A stretch of 64,000 nt of DNA from Acanthaster planci (lineage: Eukaryota > Echinodermata > Asteroidea > Valvatida > Acanthasteridae): assembly GCF_001949145.1 (NCBI RefSeq), contig NW_019091452.1:310001-374000 (forward strand), given 5' to 3'. The notes beneath the pieces are model-generated. The model did no database searches. It had not been told where the DNA came from and saw nothing but the letters and a program-made list of their open reading frames with translations. Shown piece by piece: positions 1 through 12,800 of this stretch. The position numbers and the translations under genes were made by a program. The first letter of the stretch is position 1. The number at the start of each line of letters is the position of its first letter.

Positions 1-800
1 CGACAAGGCGGTATGGACCCGAGCGAAAACAAGAGAGAGCGCAATTTTTCTAGCAATGGAGGCTAGTTTGGTGTACACTTTTAGTCAACTCCTTTTGGTG
101 CGCACTGCTTCACTGGTTCACAGTCGACAACAAGTGGAATACGTTTCGTATGCCTTGCTACCAACAAAACGAGCATTTCTCCACCATCATAGCTCTTATC
201 AACCGATGAGGGGGTGCTTCTACTCTAGGTGTGTTGTTTCCAAGTTTCTGATATCCAGATCTGGTATGTCTACCATATCAACTGATTCTCTGCCTTAGTA
301 ATCGTTGTTGTCCGGCAATTATGTCAGAACAGGTAAATATGGAATAACTGAACAGACGGCGTAAAAGTCATATGTGTTTCATTCAGTGTTTTACATATAT
401 CCGTTTGCCAGACAGGCACCTTAAAAATATGAAGTGAGCATCTGTGATAGCTTTTAAAAGGTCAACGTCGTGAAAATGTGTGCACAGCGGCACCTATCAC
501 TAAAAATGATACAATAAAAAGAAGTTTAGATTTTGGGACATCGATAGTGATCTTCTAGTTTGAGGGCGACGCTTAAGGAAAAGCCTATTCAGCACATTTT
601 GTGCAGGCAAGAAATGTTATATCACCAAGTCAACCATGAGTATTCTCCTGTCCCTCACCCCCTACTGTAAAAACAGCCCCTTACAGATCAGACCTGTGAC
701 ATTATTTCGTATCAAGATGTGATGGACCTGACTAACAAAAGCAACTATTCAACAGCATAACTCGAGGGGTACTTTAGCTGGAGAGGGCTGTTCAAGTTAC
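1..800. other. Left edge, inside intron 12 of gene B
   Basis: No LDLa, CUB or Cys-rich coding pattern with matching splice sites was found on the minus strand. The open frame at 56-298 on the plus strand has no recognisable features. The intron is therefore at least 800 bp, against 574 bp in gene A. Confidence 0.5.
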
Positions 801-3800
801 CTTCGTCAGCTGCCTTTTGTTGAACCCAAAGCCGAAATCCCTCATCTGTAATTATCTCGTCCGAGAAGAATTTTACAAACATTGTGTTTCCCCTTGAAGC
901 AACGCTACGTGGAAAACGCTCCCTGAAACGTTAAAACCAAAGTACTTGAAACGTTTGATCTAAATCAGTGCTTATAAAGGCGTACAGCTGCGCAAGAAAA
1001 AAATCAGCCGCGACAGACTCATTAGGAATCCTGTGGGTAAATTGACTTTGCTAAATAACGCTCAAAACGCATTATATTTGACGCCCTGCCTCATCGATTT
1101 CCTGTTATTATGCCAAAGATAAAAAGTTGTTATTGTAGATTTCAGATTCTTACCCCGTTACTTTAATAAAGTAGTCAATGGACCCATTTCCATTTCCTAT
1201 GTAGAGGTAGTCATAGCCTTCCTCCAAGGAGAATTCAAGGAATGTGAGCACTATACGATTCCCCACATCTGCTACCAGATTCCAAAGACATTGGGCCCTG
1301 TTTGGGTACCGGTAGTCCTCATTCCAGCCTGGTGAGGTGATTACTGCGATGCTGTTGCTAGACAGGTCACGGAAGGACTCATCGCATGGATCTTGTGTCG
1401 AGAAAAATGAAAGGTATGTGTTTCCTCGACTGTCACTGAAAACCTTTTGAAGGTATTCGAAGTAGGTTCTTCTTGGAATCAGTGATTGCTGTCAGAACCA
1501 TTATTTTGCTGTATCTTACTTTAGGCTTTCCAGAATCCATACAAGATATTGTATTAAAGTCTTGGTTGGGCAAATATAACGTATCAGTAATGTATATTAG
1601 TAATCTCTTCATCTGTTTGGAGTCTACGCTTCAGTCTCTGGCTAGCTATTGGAGAAGTATAATTGTGGTATCCATACCTCCTCAAAAGTGTCAAACAACC
1701 TACCACAATCAAATTCGTCTGAAAGGTCCGTGCAGTCTTGCCACCCATTACACTTTTTGTTGGAAGCAATGCATTCTCCTGACAAACAGGAAAATTCAGT
1801 TGGAAGGCATTCTCCTACAACGGAGTCAGACGTGAATTCTCAAACAGATGAATAAAATCGATATAGATTACGGTATGCCAGCAGACAACGGCTTACAAAG
1901 ACCCCTACTTTCTAGCTTGGGACCCGGATCTTTACCCCATCAAACCATCTTTTGTGCATTACTTGAAGTACAGTTGCGACAATTTCAAGCTCTTGGATCT
2001 GACTAAAACAAACAGCAAGATCCATAAGCAGAAACAAACGACAAAGTCTGCAACAACCTCAACCATCACAACTGAACACAACAAATTCTGAAAAAAGCAG
2101 GGGCGACCAAAATAAAGATCAAGGGCGTGCATTTGAAAAAGGCATATTTCATTGCAATTAAAACAGTCATGGTGCCACGTGTGGTAGTGTCATTTTTAGT
2201 ATGGTCAATTGGTTACAGGAGAAAGCTTTCAGTTCAACATCAGCTCATGTTGTATTTACAACTCACCGCAGCCAAACTCATCAGAATATTCCGGGCAGTC
2301 TGCCATCCCATCGCAAACAGAAACCTGATCAATGCAGGCTAGGCCAGACAAACAAGCGAACTCCTTTTCTGAGCACTCTGTGGCAGAGGTGAATGAAACG
2401 ATTTTTTTTTTGGAGTTATATTCATATATAATAGTGAATGGAGTTGAAAATGCGTAGGGTTGGGTATAGTTTTGCTCACACCTTGGCGGTAGCCAGGTTA
2501 TTTGATGGATGAACTAGATGAAAGCGGATTGGCTACCACTCGGAAATGCCTGGGCACGGATTTACAACTGTCAGCCAACATTAAAATCAGAAAAGGTGTG
2601 GGGTCATGGAGACAATCAAGTCAGTCGACAAGTCAGTCGACTAGTCAGTCAAATGAAAGAGGCAAACAATGGCAAAGGAATGTCCTTTTCGCAGCTCATT
2701 TTAAAATAGCTTGTCAGATATGACTAAGGACTGAACGACGAATGCCTGACTTGTGGTGGCTTATGTTGACTTGTGATTCCATCTCTGAGATCTTTCGGGA
2801 TTTTCCCTCCCACATACCAATGTTTAAGTTGATTATGTAGCAATTGTTAGGCCTTATTAAAGACTGCTAATGACTACTACTTTCTCTAACAAAATCTTGC
2901 GACAAAAGGCCAAACGTCGGAAAATGTTACTGCCAGTAGCCTTATCTTCTGTGTATACACATTAAGCAAATTGGCGATTACCTCCCTCCCAGACCTCTTT
3001 ATGCCAGTCAACTCTCGCCCCCTTGGGCAAGTTTGAGCGACGACTATAGTTACCTATCGTTGAACTACCATCGCTTGAGCGATGGATTGGTTTTAACCAT
3101 TTAGTCAACCATTTCGGGCCAGGCCCAGAGAAATGGTCAGGCCCCTTGTTATCAATAGGCGATTTCATTTATCAATTCAGAGAGCACCATTTACACAACA
3201 GTAATGGAAGGAGACTTCAATGACCATGTACGATGCGAGGCTCGCAACCAACGGTGAAATATGAGTAACGATGAGATTTAATTAAAAGAAAATTGGGTCA
3301 ACTATGGTTGGTCGTGTGTAACTGAATTGCATTTGTGAACTATTAAAAAGCAATGGACTACTGGTCGAACTGTAGTTTTGTGCCCCATCTTGCCCATTGC
3401 TGGGCTAAACAGCGCCCTCTGTATTATCAAACTACTCAGCACACAGGTGTTGTCCACAGCCAAAGCGATCTTTCACATGGTAAAACAGTAACCTTAACAA
3501 AAGTGGTTGTGGACGCATCCCCCAGTCCGGGCCCAAGGCCTGTCCACCCCCCCCCTCCTTTAGAGTATGGAATAAATCTGGTGCTTGTGTATCTTGGTCA
3601 TTGTTTTAATTGTAACTGAACCCATTGAAAGCCACCTTCCGGAAAATAAGCCTCCCCAAGTGGCCCCCGGTAAGAAATACCCTAGTTTACGCCACTGCTC
3701 AAAAACACCTCATTAACATGTGAATGTTTGGGTTTGGGGGGTACATATTTTCGGTTTCGGTTAACTTCATTTATACCCGTTACTTGTTTTTGCGGAGTAA

Positions 3801-6800
3801 CGTTGGTATGAGCCTTTTGCCATTGTGTGTTTTCGTCAGGATTTATAGAGATACGGGATGAAAATTCCAAGTCACTATTGGCGGAAAAATGTCATGTACT
3901 TACTAACAGGAGCGTACTGCCGGGCGGATATGTTCAGGGTTTCAGTTTCAGTGTCCTTGTAGGGATCCTGATGGCATTCATTTGATATCCACATTTTGGA
4001 CGCGTTGACCGACAATGATCTCGGAAACGCCGAAGCCTTGTTCATGCCCAGCGAGCCTGACAACATGTTGTCGACAGTTCTGACAGCGCGGTTCCCGACT
4101 TCGCCTTGGGATCCGCTATGGAGACGGGAACCCGCACCAAAGGTAATCTTGCAGTAAGCAGTATCCAGAATTCTGGCCTGTATCTGGTACCCAGTCTGGG
4201 CAACGATTATCCACAAGCACTGCGTGGTGACGTGGTGATGTTCAACAAAGTATGTTAGGCTGGGCTGCATGTGAATTGTCTCGTTACCACAAAATCCTAG
4301 ACAGATGAGAGTTTATGTGGACTTTGCAAGTTATATTTCACATTTTATCGAGATCAGCTAGAAGATTTATTTTTATTTCAGTTTTGTTATGAGTCTGATT
4401 TATTAAATTTCGTGGGCGAAAGTACCTCCGATAACTGTTTATACCTGTAAACTGTAAGATTTTGAATGCCTTAACCAGAAGAAAGATGAACACATGCAAA
4501 AAATCTCCTTCATTTCCGCATAATCCTTTTGCAAATTTGTTTTTACACTCAAATAGACTATTTCATGCAATTTTTTTTCCAAAACCAGCATCATTTCAAA
4601 GTGTTAGCACAAAAGCTATCTGTAATACCTAAATATTTGGGAAAATATGTATCTTGGTAATGATTTATTTTAATTAACCATAACTCGCATTTCCAGACGA
4701 GTCCTTAAGAGATTGTTGAGTGATCGAGTTTGCGGTAGCACCATGTATAGGCATCTTCAAAAAAAGCTTCAAAGTTTAAGAATTTGTTCATCTTTAAAGC
4801 TCAGTACTGGTAATCAAAACTGAAACGAGCGCTCCGTTAATTTTTGTTTAGTATTGTTGAGTTGTAGCTCTTGCACTTAAAATCGAATAACCTGCGTTTA
4901 ACCCAATCGCTTTTGTTTCCACCCTCACAGGCCTTTAATTGAACCTGCGTTAAAACACAAAGATGTGTGAGTTTAAATTAACTTGGAGTTCGAAAGTCTG
5001 AGAAATAAAAATAAAAGTTTTACCACACAGTAGTTCATCCGAATAGTCCTGGCAATCAGCTTTTCCGTCGCACAATTTATAACCCGAAACGCATTCACCT
5101 CTCCACGAACAGAGGAATTCCTTTGGGTCACAGTTGCCTGGAGGAGAAACATTCTTGCTTTGTTTAAGGATTTGTCGAACAAATGATGAATCATAGAGCC
5201 ATTGTCTTGTCAATGGTTTTTTCGTTCGCACTGATGGTGTAATTAATCTTCTACAGTACAGTACCGTGAACAATCTGCAAAAGCTTCAGTAATGTTACTT
5301 TTCAACTAAGAAGTAATGGTTAATGGGACCAAACCCAGATTATCCCCTCAAAATGCAAACACGCGAATATTAACCCAATAGACTTTGACGCCAAAAGGAG
5401 CAGGAACAAAGGTCCCTTTAATGAAAGCCTGGTACTGTTTGCCGTTAACAAAAAGTGTCATTTTTACTGATTGGCAGTGTTTGTAGCGTGGAAAAAGACC
5501 TTACGTCGAAGACGTTATGGACACTTGTGTAACTAAACTTGTGTGTTATTCGTTTTTAACTGACCCATTCAGTTGCTCCTTTTGATCATTTCGTACCCTT
5601 GTATGTTATTAAATAAAAAGTAAAACGAACAGAGTCGAGAGGCTCGAATTTACCACATCCTAGCTCGTCTCCACTTGCAGAGCAGTCTCGTGTTCCATCG
5701 CACTTGTACGAGATGTCCTCCAAACAACCTCGTCCAGATGGACAAGTATACTGTTCGTCGTCACATTCTGCAAAAAATAAGAGGACAGAAAGAGCCGGTC
5801 TTGCTGTCTGAGTAACATACTTTTTTGTTCGCAACCTAGGAGCGGCGTTCCAAGAAAAGGACAATTAACAGGTTTCCTGGGTTGGGCTTGTAGCTTCAGT
5901 TTGACGGCTTGACATAGATGAAAAAAATAACTCTTTTTAAATATGCTGATGTTGTACATTATGAGACCTGAAAGTGACCAGTTGCAGTGCCAATTCAAAA
6001 TCCTTGAAGACAGTTGGTATGTACAAATTTATATTTGCATTCAATTTTCTTTCATTTGCTTCTCCAGAAAATATCCAAAATGTCGCTTGAGACATTGTTT
6101 AAATGAATTGCTCAGCAAAAAGTGTAACGTAAAATTTGCCATAATTCAAGCCTCTCGGTGTTATCAGAAGACTTCACTCCGTCTGTTGTAGTCCCTCGAC
6201 AATAGTCAAGATGTTAAATCAACACTTCGAGTTTTGCAGTGGAAATTAGGGAAGTTAGCAAGTTTCCTGGCGTGACATATTGTCCCAAAGATTACACTCC
6301 CGCTTCCAAAAGAAATTCATGACGAAGTGAGCAACTCGGTGGACTTGTAAAAAATGGGCATTTGGCAAATTATTACGTGACGATCTGAAGATAAAACAAT
6401 AGGCCTAAAACATACGATTTGCAATTTCTTGAGATGAATACGCGTTCTATGTAAGTGTGTGTTGTTTAGGATTGTTTATTGGTCATTTTTGTCTTTAATT
6501 TTTTTATGTATTTTTAACTTTTACATCAGGAAGACGAGGTGGCATGGGTGCGATGAAGCAGGATGTCATACATTCCATCTCTTTCTTTTTTCAAAACCCC
6601 TCTCAAGGTAATTTTCGATGCTTTGCTCGGAAGAAAACGAAAATAACATTTGGACGAGTGTGTAGAAATCATATTTCAACAGCTACAAAACATGATATAA
6701 ACATTCGACACAAAGAGCCCCTCCGCGGGCTCCTGATGCTGGCTACTGGTTCTGAGGTTCAAACGAGCAAGCTCATATTTCACATGTAATTCTCCTTACC

Positions 6801-9800
6801 TGTAGCGTAATACGCTGAAACGATGAACCTAATCTTCAGTCTCCTCCATGAGACACTTGGCTTCGACTCCTGTGAGGTTACCCAGATTTCAGTGCCACTG
6901 GAAAACACAGTGCGAGGCAAGGGCGCGATGCCAGTTTCACTATCGATTACCAACAGTCGACTTTCGGGGTCGAGACTGTCCCAGATTGTCAGTAGCAACC
7001 GGTGTCCTTCGGCTTCGACTACATCCACGTGAATCCGGACGCCCTCCGGCCCTGCAAGTCTCCAGACACACTCGGGGAACTGCCACGGCTCGCCGGTATG
7101 GTTAGCAACAACCCTTTCGAACGAGGTGCTATTGACAGGAATGGAAGGGGAAAAGCCCGGGTATATTGCAAAAAATGCGGTAGGTCTCTTCTCGAAATCA
7201 GCCAAGATGGTCACCGGCTCACCGTGTTGTATAGAAATGTTTGAAGAACCACAAAAGTCTGAAATATGAACATTTCAAAAGCTCTCAATGAAAACTGCAT
7301 TGGAAGTATGTCAATGTCCATAAAGGAAAGATTAATCGTGAAACAACATTAATCGAATATATGGGACACGAGTCATCATTACCAGTGAAGGCAAAAGCTT
7401 TCATTCTCTGCTTTCATCATGCACCTGTTGAAGAAGATTACGCAACAGCTTTTGCTCAACATGAACAAGGCCCCCTGCTCTTAACCGTACACGAAGGTCT
7501 GTTTGAAATCCTAGGGTGTGGCACTTGTGTTGAGAATGTCCAACCAGAAGGCTGGCCACACTGCAATACGAGGCTTCGTTTTTCCTCAATCCGCCCCGCC
7601 TACCTTGCAACAGGTTTTAGGTCATTTTAAGGAATAAACAAATAAGTTGGTGTGTACTAAAGTTTATTCATAATCCAAAACAATTCCAGAAGATAACTGA
7701 GATGAGCAAGGCTCAATTACATGTTAAATGATCTTTTGTAATGAAAGAAGAAGTGTGTTAATTTGTTAATTTGACAAGTATGTACTCCAAAAAACATAAT
7801 TTAACATGTAGTTTTATTTATTTAGAAATGTTTAATTATATACAAATAAAATAAAAACTGTTGATTCCATCATCAACATCAAGAGAGCAGCTTGGGATTT
7901 TATCTGTGACTCGGAAACCCATAAAGGTTTTTAACAGAAGAATTTGAAAGACATTGATTTATTTGTAGGGGTATTTCATCTTGCCATTAAACTTCCGGAT
8001 TGGGTTGATTGGAAACAGGTAGGACAAGGGCATGAATATCAAAATTCGGTGGGACTTCAAAAATACACACCTTTTAACTCCTTCCTGGTAACACTTCATG
8101 AACATGTTGTGGTGTTAATAAATAATCCAAAGCTGAACATGCTGTGGTGTTTGTTATAAATACGTGTTGGCGTGTTAATAGATTTAGACACAATGACGTA
8201 TCTTGGTGTAACAAGAAACAGAAACCCATTTCTCGAGCGGTGATACTTTACGAATACCAAAACACATTTATTTCCGAAAACGTGTTTATTTGTAAAATGC
8301 CATGTTTTCAAAGCAAAGACTTGTTTATAACGGGTATTTTTTAACTGTGTAACATCTCTTCATAGTGTGCTTATTTTTCCCAACTTAATTCCACGATTCG
8401 TCAGAACTCCACATTCTGAAGAGCAGTTTCATACATGATTGCTACTTTTGTAGTACGGGGTTACTTTGACCAATTTGAAGGCCCTGATCCTGGAATTTTC
8501 CCAAAATGCAGCTGGTGGCCTTAAATCTGTACCGTAAATTGGGGGATATGGGGACTGAGGAATTGTGGGGGGGAGGCAGTGACTAGCCCAGCCATGGAAA
8601 TTTGAAAAGCAGGGGGGTAAAAATATATAAGGGCGATGTTCACACATGACACTTTATAGGGGCGGTATTAACCCCGATGTACATTTGTAATATGTGTTAC
8701 CTTTCTGCAGAATCTTACATCCGAACGGCATATGGCTTTATGGTTGTTTTCCCTTTCTGATTATAATTTAATACACTTTAGTTGTGTTGAAGTCCAGGAA
8801 ATTCTTCACTATCCGCCTTAAGTTTAGGCTATCCGCTGGTCAAAACATTGAGGGGAAAATATACCTTGATCCTCCCGGGATGTACGCCTAGGCTATATAT
8901 GAATGCAACGCAGGGAAAAAAAATGTGTGTCTCCCGGTTACTTACCACAGCTCAATCTTTCGTCCGAAAAATCAGAGCAGTCGACCTTGCCGTTGCATAC
9001 CACGTGTTGCGGCAGACACTTGAGGTCCAGCTCACACAACATCTGTCCCGCCCCACATTGAAACACACCTGTCGAAGTTGACACAACATGTTCCTCTTTG
9101 TTAGTAACATTGCTGATTTTTGCGTGTGTGTGTGTGAACGATTTATAAAGTGCCAAATTTCCACTCTTCAATTTTGTCAACGATGTTTAAGTACCAAATT
9201 GTGTCAGATTGAGTGAAACAACTGCGGTAATTTCCCAAACACCCCCAAAACACCAATTTGCAGCTCATTCATGTCCAATAACGCAAAGGCTTAAACTGAG
9301 GTACAATTACAGTTTTACAAAACCAATCAACAAAAATTCGGACCTTTATAGGATAAACGGCAGAGCCCGTTCGGAAAAAGGTAAATCCACCTGTTGTTAG
9401 GTATGTCATTTCTTGGTCCCGGTACCTCGACCAAGAAGTACTGCTATTTCAATCTTGCATACGAGTTACTTAAAAGGGCTGTTAAAACGTGACACGATTT
9501 CATATTTGCGGAAATTGTCGGAAAAGGTCAGCCGTCAATAAGGACCTGCTCTTTTGACGTCACAGCTTTTCTATTACTATTACTCAAAACGCGTCACGTG
9601 ACAGTGTATTAACATTAGATAATGTCCGCTGAAAGGTGATTATGCCCGCTGCTTCAATCATGTGCTTGCACATGGATACAAGACAGGTTAATCGAGTTTG
9701 ATTGGTCAGAAGATTTGTGCGCATATGACACACCATGCGCGCGCCATTTTCATTGAATTATAAAGGGGATTCTCTCAGACAACTTTAAAAAGGAAATATA

Positions 9801-12800
9801 CCATAAAATGTGTTGGCTTCCTTTGTCTCTGTGAATAAAAAGGTATTTATGAATGGGAATAAATATGTGCTTGGCCGTTCTTAAACTAACGTTTGAGACC
9901 TTGTTCAGGAGAATGAACGATGATAATGTCCAATCCATTCTCCTGAGCCGGCCTTATAAGTTTGAGATCAGCCAAGTACATATTTATTCCCTTCGCTAAA
10001 AATCTCTTGCAGCTATCAGACTACTAGATAATAATACACGAAAATGAATTACTAAATACTAAATGGAAATACAGTCTTCCTTGAATTTCATGAGACAAAT
10101 GTCCATGTCTTACCTGCTTCATCTGTGCCATTAATAGACCGCAGGAGAATCCTGAGGGTGGGCGGGCCGTCTTGTACGTCACGTGGGTGTGACCTGAGAA
10201 CCATCCAGATGTGTGATCCGGGCACGTAATAAGAGGTTCCACGTGCGTGGCCCTCGCTGATGCTGTGAACCAGGGATGACCCGTTGTGAATGTCGAGCCC
10301 GGTTCCCAAAAGAACGGCCGAAAAACTTGTGAACTGATTAACCAAATTGAACCACAGGTGATAAAGCTTGTACATAAAGATATTAGAGGCACGAAGATCG
10401 ACAGATTTTTTTTTTTTAGAAATTGCTTACCCGAATACGAAAGCGGTAAACACTCAGCTATTTTAACACATTCAGCTGCGTAACTAAGGTCAAGCATAGG
10501 GGGATGTTTCACCCTTGACCAAATACATTGATTGTCCCTGCCAGAAACACGGGGCCCCGAAGCACCCAAGGCAGAATAGACCAGAATTACGAAATCTTTG
10601 ATACGCCATCGCACCACACGTCATCGACTAATTCCAAAATTAGAACGGAAAAAAAACAAACCCTAGATAGTTTCAACTTACCTCTGAGTTGGTTCTGTGA
10701 AAGTCTGTTTTGTTTCCACACCTACTACAAAGCAAAGTACTTTTAAAAGCTGTGAAAATGATATCCTTTGAATAATTTCACTTTTTAGATTCTCCAGAAA
10801 GTTTCCAGTTATTCTCTTACCGTTGTGTTAATGTCAAGAACGTCGAAGGTAATGAACTCGCCAAGAGAGTTGCTGCTAACCCGCCAAACACAGTACAAGA
10901 AACGATTGTTACGATTGGTGACGTTGACAAGGTATTCGCCAGTGAAGTTGATATTGGAAGGACCACACGCCAGTTCTTGTATATTATAGAAACAAGATTG
11001 AAATTAATACATAAAACAACACGAGTATTTCAAAAAAGTGCGCCACCAAGAGTTTCTGACGCGTTGGCCATTTGTCGACCCAATGCACGTTTGGAATGGG
11101 TCGAAAGATTTCGGGCGTTGTAACTGGCCAAACTATTCATGGCGCACTATTGCGAATCTTCCGTATTAATCCACTATTATACTTAATTTTTATGAAAATC
11201 TAAGGTCTAACGGTGATTATACTTTCTGATTTACAGATACATACAATAAACTTTCAGACTCTCGTTTGTTTTGCTTAATTTTATGCACTTCTTCAAAGTA
11301 TAAAAATGTCTTTTGGTGATAAAGTGTACTTGAAAGTGCTTCTTTTTAAACATTAGAAACTATTCTAACCTTCCCGGACAAGTGTCGCTAGAAACACCGT
11401 GCAGTTTACAAAATTCCACGTTAAAATGTACAATCCCAAAGTTTTGTTTTAAATTAATTCTGAGAAAAGGATGTTCAGTCGCTTGTTGCCATACACACTA
11501 CATATAAAACAAACTTAAATTCACTGAAGTAAAATATAAAAAATCCACCAGCTTTTTATGCAAATCAATAAAACGTTAAGGTTCAGTGCCAACGATGACT
11601 GCACAGTTTTGTAACTAATATGCTAAATTTGATTAGCATAGAAATAGAAAATACCGACAGAATTCAAATAAACATTAAACATTGGAAACAAAAGCTGGAA
11701 ATAAATTTACCGGAAATAAAAAAGTACAAGTTCAAGAAATGAAATGAGAAAATTGTACTACATAGTCCCTTCCATATTTGATGAGCATGATTTAATTTTG
11801 TTTCTCCAATTTCGTCTTTATCAATGCGAAATTCAGTCAATTTTGAAGATGCACCACTAGATTTGATTTGTTTGCAGTCTGATTCACGTTTGCAAGACTC
11901 AGATTCCCTCTACATTTTGCTTCGCCATATTTACGTCTAGTGTCATTTGAATGAGTATTTTTTCGTAAGCCAATAAACAAAAAAAATCCAGAAGAACAGC
12001 CAAGCCAGTAAATGAACAAAGCAGGTCGTTCTCTCTATGAAATAGGGGTAAAAATAGTGACGTTTGATTGATAAGCAACGGTTAATATTGAAGGTAAGTA
12101 AAAAAAACAGGATTGTCTATCTTTTGGTCATTAAAAAAGAGAACAAGGGGGAGGATTCCTGTCAATTTTTTTACTTAAAGGCCATGCATAAAAACAGTAG
12201 ATAAACAAGGCAAAATAATAAATGAGTCCCAGCCTGAACTGCATCACACAAGGCCTGAAGAGGCAGCAGCGAATTTGTCATAATGCAAGTTATTGATCAC
12301 TGCTCTTCCTTGTCGACTTTGAGCTTGTAAAAAGAGTACAGATGCCCCTCTTAATTTTATTTGATGAAGCAGTTTGTTGACTTGGAACACTAAGATGCAT
12401 TTCTCCTATTAGCCTTTGTAATTGCTGTCTTACATTTTACTTGAATTCATGGCACGGCTCCCTGGCATTTCTACCGCAATCAAAATGAAATACTTTATCA
12501 ATAGGGCAAGTGCGAAATTAAATTCTACGTTAACGATGAAGTGTCTTTCAATCATTATGTCTATGGCTTTCCGCTATTTTTCCCAGAACTAGCACTCTCA
12601 TCTCTATGAAGACTTGTAAAGCAGCAAAAAGTGTAGTTAAAGGACTGCAGCAAAACAAACTGCTTCTTCCAATTTGTTTTTAAATAAGAAGCAGTCAGGG
12701 AAGCAACCAGTCTTTACTGTCACTTGTCTATACAGTCGTTAGTCGATTCCCCTTGTCAGCAGTTTGACTAGCGTAGGACACTCGGCAAGCCGTAGCACAA

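Noticed and set aside
7361-7630. Plus-strand open frame ending [15 protein letters not shown], resembling the end of the CUB3 domains ([14 protein letters not shown]), just upstream of gene B exon 5
   Set aside because: It is on the opposite strand, lacks the C-x-W part of a CUB domain and has no good donor after the match. The likeness is short and may be chance or an inverted, decayed exon copy.
10024-10617. 197-codon minus-strand frame over gene B CUB2
   Set aside because: It is in a different frame from the CUB-encoding exon 3b. The alternative frame aligns with gene A and has correct splice sites.
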